Source: Tsuneonella sp. CC-YZS046
Lineage (GTDB): Bacteria > Pseudomonadota > Alphaproteobacteria > Sphingomonadales > Sphingomonadaceae
Direction of reading: 5' to 3'
Length of the DNA stretch: 64,000 nucleotides
NCBI RefSeq assembly: GCF_035581365.1
Contig: NZ_CP141590.1
Span: 3,034,001 to 3,098,000, forward strand
Part shown: one piece after another, positions 40,197 through 47,023 of the stretch
Layout of the letters: every line of letters starts with the position of its first letter
Numbering within the stretch: the stretch's first letter is position 1
The notes under the pieces: generated by a model
What the model saw: the letters and a program-made list of their open reading frames with translations, nothing else
Database searches by the model: none
What the model was told of the DNA's origin: nothing
Translations under genes and position numbers: made by a program

Positions 40197-40952
40197 ATGT
40201 TGCGGCAGTGCAAAAGGATCGTTCGGGGCCGGCTTTCGGCATCGGTCGTTGCTGCCGTCGCGCTGCTCGCAGTGCCCAGCGCGGGGCTTGCGCTGGGCGG
40301 TTTCGACGATACGCCGGTGAATCTTTCGGCTCGCGGCAGCTTCGCCTATTTCACGCCTGCTTCCATCGATCTTCGCATGGCCAAGCTGGTGGCGACGCAT
40401 GGTTCCGACAAGGGCCGGATGATGCGCTTCACCCCGGCCGGTGCCTACAGCCGCAGCGATCGCTCGGTGACTGTGGCGATCAGGGTGGACGATCAGACCG
40501 CGCGCGCCATCTCCGTGCGCGCCGCCATCGCCGCCGCCAAGGGCGAGCCGGGGCAGGGCACGGTGCTGATGGCGCCGACGCGCTATGATCTGGGCATGGC
40601 GCGCGGCTATCGCAGCTTTGCCCAGTCGCTCACCTTGCCGACCGATGTCCGCAAGATCGAAATGCCCGATCTTTCCAGCTTCAAGCCCGGCACGGACGAG
40701 GTGGAAGACAAGCCGAGCCGCTTCAACGCCCGCATCGCGCTGGAAGAGAAGGGCAATGCCGGGCGCGCGCCGCGCACGCTGGAAGCGGTCGATTCGCAGC
40801 GCGTCGATGTGGCGGGCAGCTATCGCCTCACCCGCAATCTCGATGTGACCGCGGGCCTGCGCTATTCGCAGGAGCGCGACCGCCTGATGCCGCTTACCGA
40901 CGGCACGCGCGACAGCCAGGCCGTTTATGTCGGAACCCAGTTCCGCTTCTGA
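40197..40952 (+). CDS. Exported protein with outer-membrane-like C-terminus, unknown function
   Basis: ATG at 40197 gives 251 residues with a signal peptide ending near SAGLALG and preceded by AGGGG; earlier ATGs in frame are possible. Residues 45-100 (VNLSARGSFAYFTPASIDLRMAKLVATHGSDKGRMMRFTPAG) are unfamiliar. The C-terminus (YRLTRNLDVTAGLRYSQERDRLMPL and ending QAVYVGTQFRF) has alternating residues and a terminal Phe, the usual beta-signal of outer-membrane proteins. Alone on its strand, 115 bases before phaB. Confidence 0.65.
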   Translation: MLRQCKRIVRGRLSASVVAAVALLAVPSAGLALGGFDDTPVNLSARGSFAYFTPASIDLRMAKLVATHGSDKGRMMRFTPAGAYSRSDRSVTVAIRVDDQTARAISVRAAIAAAKGEPGQGTVLMAPTRYDLGMARGYRSFAQSLTLPTDVRKIEMPDLSSFKPGTDEVEDKPSRFNARIALEEKGNAGRAPRTLEAVDSQRVDVAGSYRLTRNLDVTAGLRYSQERDRLMPLTDGTRDSQAVYVGTQFRF

Positions 40953-41067
40953 CAATTCCTGTTGAATTAAATAGTTTGCCGCACCCATGTTGCGCGGTTT
41001 GTGCGCTTGCCGTGCTGCCTTGCTTTCCTTACCTTGCCTGTGATTTCTCAGCTGGGGAGGATGTCGT

Positions 41068-41790
41068 ATGGCACGTGTAGCAATCGTAACCGGTGGCACT
41101 CGCGGTATCGGGGAGGCGATCAGCCTCGCCTTGAAGGAGCAGGGTTGCACGGTCCTGGCCAATTACGCCGGAAACGACGCCGCCGCCCAGGCATTCACCG
41201 AACGAACCGGCATCCCTTCCTACAAATGGGATGTCGGAGACCATGAGGCGGCGCTGGCCGGATGCGGCATAGTGGAGCGGGAAGTCGGCCCCATCGATAT
41301 CGTGGTGAACAATGCCGGGATCACGCGCGATGCGGTCCTGCACAAGATGAGCTGGGAGGACTGGAACGAGGTGATGCGGATCAACCTCGGCGGCTGCTTC
41401 AACATGGCCAAGGCCTGCTTTCCGGGGATGCGGGAGCGCGGCTGGGGCCGCATCGTCAATATCGGCTCGATCAATGGGCAGGCCGGGCAATATGGCCAGG
41501 TCAACTATGCCGCCGCCAAATCCGGCATCCATGGCTTCACCAAGGCGCTGGCCCAGGAAGGCGCGAAGTTCGGGGTGACGGTCAATGCCATCGCGCCCGG
41601 CTATATCGACACGGACATGGTCGCGGCCGTTCCGCCGCCGGTGCTCGAGAAGATCGTCGCCAAGATTCCGGTCGGCCGGCTGGGCCATGCCGACGAGATC
41701 GCGCGCGGGGTGGCCTTCCTGACATCGGAGGACGGCGCTTTCATCACCGGCTCCACCCTGTCGATCAACGGCGGCCAGCACATGTATTGA
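41068..41790 (+). CDS. phaB: Acetoacetyl-CoA reductase
   Basis: NADPH-dependent reduction of acetoacetyl-CoA to (R)-3-hydroxybutyryl-CoA for PHB synthesis. A 240-residue SDR enzyme: ARVAIVTGGTRGIGEAISLAL cofactor motif, NNAGITRDAVLHKM, and the Ser/Tyr/Lys catalytic set in NIGSINGQAGQYGQVNYAAAKSGIHGFTKALAQEGA. The C-terminal GQHMY is the classic PhaB ending. GGGGAGGAT precedes the start. phaA and phaC are not nearby. Confidence 0.93.
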   Translation: MARVAIVTGGTRGIGEAISLALKEQGCTVLANYAGNDAAAQAFTERTGIPSYKWDVGDHEAALAGCGIVEREVGPIDIVVNNAGITRDAVLHKMSWEDWNEVMRINLGGCFNMAKACFPGMRERGWGRIVNIGSINGQAGQYGQVNYAAAKSGIHGFTKALAQEGAKFGVTVNAIAPGYIDTDMVAAVPPPVLEKIVAKIPVGRLGHADEIARGVAFLTSEDGAFITGSTLSINGGQHMY

Positions 41791-41800
41791 GCGCGGGTCG

Positions 41801-42058
41801 GTGGAGATTCCCTATCATCCGCCGGTCAAGCGTTCGGTCGAGATCGCCGGGCACAAGACCTCGATCAGCCTGGAGCCGCTGTTCTGGGATATGTTGAAAG
41901 CGGCGGCAGTGCGGGAAGGCCTGCCCGTGAACGCGCTTGTCGCCAGGATCGACGCGGAGCGGCTCGAGGCGCCGGCCCCACCCGGTCTGGCCGGAGCCAT
42001 CCGTATCTGGCTGTTCGCCCATTGCGGGCAACAGGCGGACGTAACGCAGGAGGGCTAA
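41801..42058 (+). CDS. Ribbon-helix-helix domain protein
   Basis: 85 residues from GTG 41801, ten bases after phaB. KRSVEIAGHKTSISLEPLFWDMLKAAAVREGLPVNALVARID is the RHH_4 pattern common in alphaproteobacteria; the TSISLE strand would contact DNA. It could be a small regulator, but this family has no defined targets that I can name. Cotranscription with phaB is likely from the spacing. Confidence 0.8.
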   Translation: MEIPYHPPVKRSVEIAGHKTSISLEPLFWDMLKAAAVREGLPVNALVARIDAERLEAPAPPGLAGAIRIWLFAHCGQQADVTQEG

Positions 42059-42108
42059 AGGGGCGGGGAACGCGCCCCGCCCGAATACTGCTTAGCTATC
42101 CGCCGTTA

Positions 42109-42357
42109 TCAATAGGTGGAGGGCGGGTCGCTGGCGGGGAAGCTCTGGTCGCTCGCCTCGTCCACTTTGCTCCACTTGCCGGCCGGCTTGTCCCGCATGG
42201 CCTTCGGTCCGGCATCGCGCACCTTCGCGAAATTCCTGTCGTGCGGCTGCCCGCCCGCGAAGGCGGCGTGCCCCTGATCGCCGGACTTGTTCTTCTGCCA
42301 GTAACGATAGCCGAGATAACCGGCGGCACCCACGGCCGCGATTTGCAAGAGACTCAT
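42109..42357 (-). CDS. Small membrane-anchored conserved protein
   Basis: 82 residues from ATG 42357 with AGGAGA upstream. One N-terminal hydrophobic segment (LLQIAAVGAAGYLGYRYW) and a polar C-terminus ending in DEASDQSFPASDPPSTY. That SDQSFPASDPP ending is a recurrent motif of small proteobacterial proteins of unknown function. Lies downstream of murA on the same strand, 59 bases after its stop. The open frame to 42429 overlaps murA and is not used. Confidence 0.7.
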   Translation of the reverse strand: MSLLQIAAVGAAGYLGYRYWQKNKSGDQGHAAFAGGQPHDRNFAKVRDAGPKAMRDKPAGKWSKVDEASDQSFPASDPPSTY

Positions 42358-42415
42358 CGAACCATCTCCTTTCCGGCCACCAACGCACAGGGGCCGGGAA
42401 AGGTCCGGGCCAAAT

Positions 42416-43699
42416 TCAATCTCCGCCAAGCCGTTCGATCTGAGCGCCGAGCAAGGCGAGCTTTTCCTCCAGGCGTTCGTAGCCGCGGTCGAGATGGTAG
42501 AGCCGGTGGACCTGAGTCTCGCCTTCCGCCGCCAGCCCCGCGATGACCAGGCTCATCGACGCGCGCAGGTCGGTGGCCATCACTTCCGCCCCGGTGAGCC
42601 TGGGCACGCCATGCACTATGGCGGTGCGGCCCGATGTCTCGATATGCGCGCCCATGCGGTTCAGTTCGGGAACGTGCATGTAGCGGTTTTCGAAGATGGT
42701 TTCGGTCAGCACGCTGGCCCCTTCCGCGCGGCAGAGCAGCGCCATCAGCTGGGCCTGCATGTCGGTGGCGAATCCGGGATAGGGCGCCGTCGACAGGGTG
42801 ACTGCTCGCAATGGCCCATCCGCCGCGACCTGGACTCCGTCCGGACGAGGCTCCACATGAACGCCTGCATCCCGCAGCGCCTGCACCGTCGCTTCCATTT
42901 CCTCGATCACCGCGTGCTTGAGGAATACGTCGCCGCCCGTGATCGCCGCGGCGCAGGCATAGCTGCCGGCCTCGATCCGGTCGGACATCACGCGATAGGT
43001 CGCGCCATGCAGGCGCGGCACCCCATGGATCGTCAGGTCGGACGTGCCGATCCCCTCGATCTCGGCGCCCATGGCCGCCAGCAGATTGCACAAATCGACG
43101 ATCTCCGGCTCCCGCGCGGCATTGTGCAGGGTGCTCTTCCCTCGCGCGGTGACGGCGGCCATCAGCGCGTTCTCGGTGGCGCCGACCGAAACCACCGGGA
43201 AGCTGTAGCGGCCGCCCGGCAGGCCGCCATCGGGCGCGATCGCCTTCACATAGCCGGCCGCCAGCTCGATATGCGCGCCGAACGCCTCGAGCGCCTTGAG
43301 ATGGAGGTCGATCGGGCGGTTGCCGATGGCGCAGCCGCCGGGCAGGGAAACAGTCGCCTCGCCCATCCGCGCCAGCATCGGGCCGAGCACCAGAATCGAG
43401 GCGCGCATCTTGCGCACCAGCTCATAGGGCGCGACGCTGTTGGTGATGCGGGTCGCCGCCAGCGTCATCACCCGCCCGAAATCCTCCGGCCTGCTGCCGG
43501 CGATGGTGGTGGAAACGCCGAACTGGTTCATCAGGTGCTGGAAGCCGTCGATATCGGCCAGCCGCGGCAGGTTGCGCAGGGTCAGCGGCTCATCGGTGAG
43601 CAGCGCGCAGGGAAGCAGGGTGAGCGCGGCGTTTTTCGCCCCGGAGACGGGAATGGTGCCGGAAAGGCGCTTGCCGCCCTCGATGATGATCTTGTCCAT
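42416..43699 (-). CDS. murA: UDP-N-acetylglucosamine 1-carboxyvinyltransferase
   Basis: First committed step of peptidoglycan synthesis, transfer of enolpyruvate from PEP to UDP-GlcNAc in the cytoplasm. 427 residues; [16 protein letters not shown] near 19-34, [32 protein letters not shown] with catalytic Cys123, and [35 protein letters not shown] are all present. The cysteine implies the fosfomycin-sensitive form. Divergent from galU. Confidence 0.97.
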   Translation of the reverse strand: MDKIIIEGGKRLSGTIPVSGAKNAALTLLPCALLTDEPLTLRNLPRLADIDGFQHLMNQFGVSTTIAGSRPEDFGRVMTLAATRITNSVAPYELVRKMRASILVLGPMLARMGEATVSLPGGCAIGNRPIDLHLKALEAFGAHIELAAGYVKAIAPDGGLPGGRYSFPVVSVGATENALMAAVTARGKSTLHNAAREPEIVDLCNLLAAMGAEIEGIGTSDLTIHGVPRLHGATYRVMSDRIEAGSYACAAAITGGDVFLKHAVIEEMEATVQALRDAGVHVEPRPDGVQVAADGPLRAVTLSTAPYPGFATDMQAQLMALLCRAEGASVLTETIFENRYMHVPELNRMGAHIETSGRTAIVHGVPRLTGAEVMATDLRASMSLVIAGLAAEGETQVHRLYHLDRGYERLEEKLALLGAQIERLGGD

Positions 43700-43782
43700 C
43701 GCGGCGGTTTAGCGGGAATTACGCCGGGAGCAAGGCAGGGTGGTTGACGTCCTGCCTCCCAACTCCCTATCCCTTGCACTGC

Positions 43783-44658
43783 ATGAGCAAGCGCAAACCC
43801 ATCAAGACCGCCGTGTTCCCCGTTGCGGGGCTAGGCACGCGTTTCCTTCCGGCGACCAAGGCAATCCCCAAGGAATTGCTGCCGATCATCGACCGGCCCC
43901 TGATCCAGTATGCGGTGGATGAAGCCCGCGAGGCCGGGATCGAGCAGATGGTCTTCGTCACCGGGCGGGGCAAGACCGCGATCGTCGAGAATTTCGACAT
44001 CGCTTTCGAGCTTGAGACGACCATGGCCGAACGGGGCAAGGACCTGTCAGTGCTGGAAGCGACGCGCTTCACGCCCGGCAACCTGATTACCGTGCGCCAG
44101 CAGGTTCCGCTCGGCCTCGGCCATGCGATCTGGTGCGCCCGCGCGATCGTGGGTGACGATCCCTTCGCCATCCTGCTGCCGGACGAGCTGATGATCGGCC
44201 AGCCCGGCTGCATCAGGCAGATGGTGGAAGCCTATGAGGAAGTCGGCGGCAATCTGATCAGCGTGCTGGAAGTGCCGCGCGAGGAGGTGTCGTCCTATGG
44301 CGTCATCGACCCGGGCGAGTCGGTGGGAGTGCTTACCGAGGTCAGGGGGCTGGTCGAAAAGCCGCCGGTGGACCAGGCTCCTTCCAACAAGATCATCTCG
44401 GGCCGCTATATCCTGCAGCCGGAAGTGATGCGCACCCTGGAAGGGCAGGGAAAGGGCGCTGGCGGCGAGATCCAGCTGACCGACGCCATGGCCCGCATGA
44501 TCGGAACCCAGCCGTTCCACGCCGTGACCTTCCACGGCAAGCGCTACGATTGCGGCAGCAAGACCGGATTCGTCGAAGCGACCCTGGCGCTGGCGCTGGA
44601 GCGGGAGGATATGGGGGCGGAAATCCGCCGGATCGCGGAGCGCCTGCTGCGCGGCTGA
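43783..44658 (+). CDS. galU: UTP-glucose-1-phosphate uridylyltransferase
   Basis: Makes UDP-glucose, a precursor for LPS and EPS. ATG 43783 gives 291 residues, starting KTAVFPVAGLGTRFLPATKAIPKELLPIIDRPLIQYAVDEA. FVTGRGKTAIVENFD, AILLPDELMI, GLVEKPP and GRYILQPEV complete the family pattern. Probably supplies substrate to the EPS locus, though encoded 6 kb away. A TTG at 43744 would add 13 residues without family similarity. Confidence 0.95.
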   Translation: MSKRKPIKTAVFPVAGLGTRFLPATKAIPKELLPIIDRPLIQYAVDEAREAGIEQMVFVTGRGKTAIVENFDIAFELETTMAERGKDLSVLEATRFTPGNLITVRQQVPLGLGHAIWCARAIVGDDPFAILLPDELMIGQPGCIRQMVEAYEEVGGNLISVLEVPREEVSSYGVIDPGESVGVLTEVRGLVEKPPVDQAPSNKIISGRYILQPEVMRTLEGQGKGAGGEIQLTDAMARMIGTQPFHAVTFHGKRYDCGSKTGFVEATLALALEREDMGAEIRRIAERLLRG

Positions 44659-44832
44659 CCCTGTGTGATGGGCAGGAGCGCCGGCGCCGCCAGCGGTTTT
44701 TCCGGGTGATCCGGTTGACGCCGAACGCCGGAAAAGTAGCGTTGCGGCCTGCGGCTTTTTCAGACTCGTTTTGCGGATTTATTCCGGTTCTAGCTGAATG
44801 GGAATTTGCCTGTTTTCCGTGATTTCCGGTGG

Positions 44833-44852
44833 GGCAAGTGATTCCACTTGCC
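44833..44852. repeat. Perfect 8-bp hairpin in the galU/M23 intergenic gap
   Basis: GGCAAGTG (44833-44840) and CACTTGCC (44845-44852) with the loop ATTC. It lies between the convergent galU and M23 peptidase genes but is not followed by T on either strand. Also in this gap, TTTTCCGG and CCGGAAAA form another dyad. One or both may help end transcription. Confidence 0.55.
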
Positions 44853-44896
44853 GCGACATCACTCAGGCGTTTTTCAGGACTTCCCGTGGCCTGGGA

Positions 44897-45565
44897 TTAT
44901 TCCGGGCCGCCCTGGCCGCCATCGCCACGGGCCAGAGCGAGAGCCTGCTTCGTGTCGGTTTCGACCATGTAGGGAATGGGATTGACCGCATCGCCGGCGA
45001 CGCGGACTTCATAATGCAGATGCGGGCCGGTGGAGCGGCCGGTGGAGCCGATATAGCCGATCAGCTGGCCTTTCTTCACGCGGGCGCCCGGTTCGACGAC
45101 ATAGCTGGAAAGGTGGCCATAGCGCGTCTGGAGCGAGGCGCCGTGTTCGATCTGGACGTATTTGCCGTAGCTGCTGAACCACTGGGCCATCGAAACGACG
45201 CCATCGGCGGTGGCATAGACCGGGGTTCCGACCGGGCCAGCCAGATCCACGCCCTTATGGGCGCGGCGACCGCCAAGCACGGGGTGGACCCGCATCCCGT
45301 AATCGCTGGAGAGGCGAGTGCCTTCGACCGGCATCCGCGAGGGGATGGAAACCTTGCTGGCCGAAGCGTCGGTGCTCTGGCCGGGGCGGCTGTCGAGGGA
45401 TTGCCAGCTGGCGAACAATTCGTGGAATTGCGCATCGCCTTCGCCGAGCGGTGATTGACGGGTTGCCGTGTCGGCGAGAGCCGGATGGGCACCCATCAGG
45501 AGGAAAGCGCCTGTCACTGCGGAAAGGGCCATCCTGAGCCGGCGGGTAAACTGGAATGCGACCAC
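44897..45565 (-). CDS. M23 family metallopeptidase
   Basis: 222 residues from GTG 45565. A signal segment (about 10-32, ending HPALA) directs export. The LytM/M23 domain covers about 85-195: SDYGMRVHPVLGGRRAHKGVDLAGPVGTPVYA carries the first zinc ligands (H-x3-D), and GHLSSY and GPHLHYEVRVAGDAVNP the rest (HLH). All catalytic residues are present, so it should cut peptidoglycan peptides. No LysM domain is seen. Confidence 0.92.
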   Translation of the reverse strand: MVAFQFTRRLRMALSAVTGAFLLMGAHPALADTATRQSPLGEGDAQFHELFASWQSLDSRPGQSTDASASKVSIPSRMPVEGTRLSSDYGMRVHPVLGGRRAHKGVDLAGPVGTPVYATADGVVSMAQWFSSYGKYVQIEHGASLQTRYGHLSSYVVEPGARVKKGQLIGYIGSTGRSTGPHLHYEVRVAGDAVNPIPYMVETDTKQALALARGDGGQGGPE

Positions 45566-45737
45566 GCTTTTTTCGTCCTTAAATCTTTTCGACGCTCCCT
45601 AAAAAACGCCGAACCGATCCCTTGGCTGGTCCGCAAAAACGCTGCGCGCTTCTGCCGCCACCGGCCTGAAATCCTTTAATCTGAGACTGAACGGACCCCC
45701 CCGTCATCTCATGCATTGTGCTTATCCCGACGGAATC

Positions 45738-46550
45738 CTAACAGGCAATGCTTGCGTAGAAGTCTCGCGATAAACCGGCTGCAAGACGCGCTGAGTCGTT
45801 GAATGGCGGCTTCAAGGCCCCCCGAAAATGGCTTTCGACCAGCTTTTTCCATGTGGATTGGGGCGTTTCGCCTCGTCTTGCGCAAAGCGCGACGAAATGA
45901 CTTGTGCCGATGCGGACGTGGCGAATTTCATCGTCAAGGATTCGCTCGAGGATGCGCGCGCCATTTTCATCGCCCGCCGCGCGGACCCTTTGCAGCGTGG
46001 CCGGGGTGACGTCCAGTCCGCGCGCTTCCAGCACCATGGGCACGATGGCCAGCCGGGCGGCGGCGTCATGGCGGGTCTTCTCCGCCGCTTCCCACAGCCC
46101 GTCATGCGCGGGCAAGGCGCCGTAGAAACTGCCCAGGCCGCGCAGCTTGCGGCCGAGCAAGGCGAAATGCATGGCTTCGTCGGCCGCGACCGAGAGGAAA
46201 TCCGAAACGAAACCTTCGCCCATCTGGCCGCCGAACCGGCCAGCCATGTCGAGCGCAAGGTCGATCGCCACGAATTCGATATGCGCCAGCGCATGCCACA
46301 GGGCGACCCTGGCCCGTTCGGACCCGCCGCGCCCGCGCTTCGGCATCCGGCCGGGTGGCAGCAATTCCGGGCGCTCCGGGCGGCCGGGCCGTTCCGGCAT
46401 GGGCGTGTCGAACACCGGCGCGAGCCGTCCGCCGCGCCAGTCCCGCACCACGGCGCGCGCCGCCATCACCTTGGCGCGCGGCTCGCGCGCCAGCAATGCG
46501 GCGCGGATCGCCGCGCTGACGGAGAAGCGGGCAGAGGGGCCGGCGGTCAC
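45738..46550 (-). CDS. DUF455 ferritin-like domain protein
   Basis: GTG at 46550 overlaps the bcp stop (GTGA) and gives 270 residues. ALWHALAHIEFVAIDLALDMAGRF, VAADEAMHFALLGRKLRGLGS and ILDDEIRHVRIGTSHF carry the Glu and His residues expected for a ferritin-like di-iron site. DUF455 proteins are annotated as ferritin-like; the physiological reaction is unknown. Translational coupling with bcp suggests a link to oxidant defence, by inference. Confidence 0.82.
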   Translation of the reverse strand: MTAGPSARFSVSAAIRAALLAREPRAKVMAARAVVRDWRGGRLAPVFDTPMPERPGRPERPELLPPGRMPKRGRGGSERARVALWHALAHIEFVAIDLALDMAGRFGGQMGEGFVSDFLSVAADEAMHFALLGRKLRGLGSFYGALPAHDGLWEAAEKTRHDAAARLAIVPMVLEARGLDVTPATLQRVRAAGDENGARILERILDDEIRHVRIGTSHFVALCARRGETPQSTWKKLVESHFRGALKPPFNDSARLAAGLSRDFYASIAC

Positions 46551-47023
46551 GCCAGGGCGCGCGCGGCTTCGAGCACTTCGGCGGCGTGGCCCTTCACCTT
46601 CACCTTGCGCCACACCCGCGCGATCTTTCCGTCCCGATCGACCAGATAGGTGGTGCGCACCATGCCCATGTAGGTTCGGCCGTAGTTCTGCTTCTCGGTC
46701 CAGATGCCGAGCGCGTCGGAAAGCCCGTTCGCCTCGGCATCGCTCGCCAGCGGCGCGGCGAGGCCGTGCTTCTCGATGAACCTGACGTGCTTCTTCGGCG
46801 GGTCCTTGCTGATCCCGAGCAGCGCCGTGCCCGCCTTCTCGAAATCCTTCGCCAATGCGCCGAAGTCGATATTCTCGGTGGTGCAGCCGGGCGTGTCGTC
46901 CTTGGGATAGAAGAACAGCACCAGCTTGCGCCCTTTGAAATCCGACGCGCGCACCGTGCCGCCATCGGGCGTTTCCAGCGCGATATCGGGAATGCCGTCG
47001 CCCACATCGGGGGGATTACTCAT
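46547..47023 (-). CDS. bcp: Bcp/PrxQ-type peroxiredoxin with a single cysteine
   Basis: 158 residues. The peroxidatic Cys47 is in FYPKDDTPGCTTE; VGDGIPDIALETPDGG starts the thioredoxin fold. Many Bcp proteins have a resolving Cys five residues later, but here that position is Ile52, and there is no other cysteine in the protein, so it must work as a one-Cys enzyme with an external thiol. It overlaps glnE by eight bases and the DUF455 gene by four. Confidence 0.93.
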   Translation of the reverse strand: MSNPPDVGDGIPDIALETPDGGTVRASDFKGRKLVLFFYPKDDTPGCTTENIDFGALAKDFEKAGTALLGISKDPPKKHVRFIEKHGLAAPLASDAEANGLSDALGIWTEKQNYGRTYMGMVRTTYLVDRDGKIARVWRKVKVKGHAAEVLEAARALA

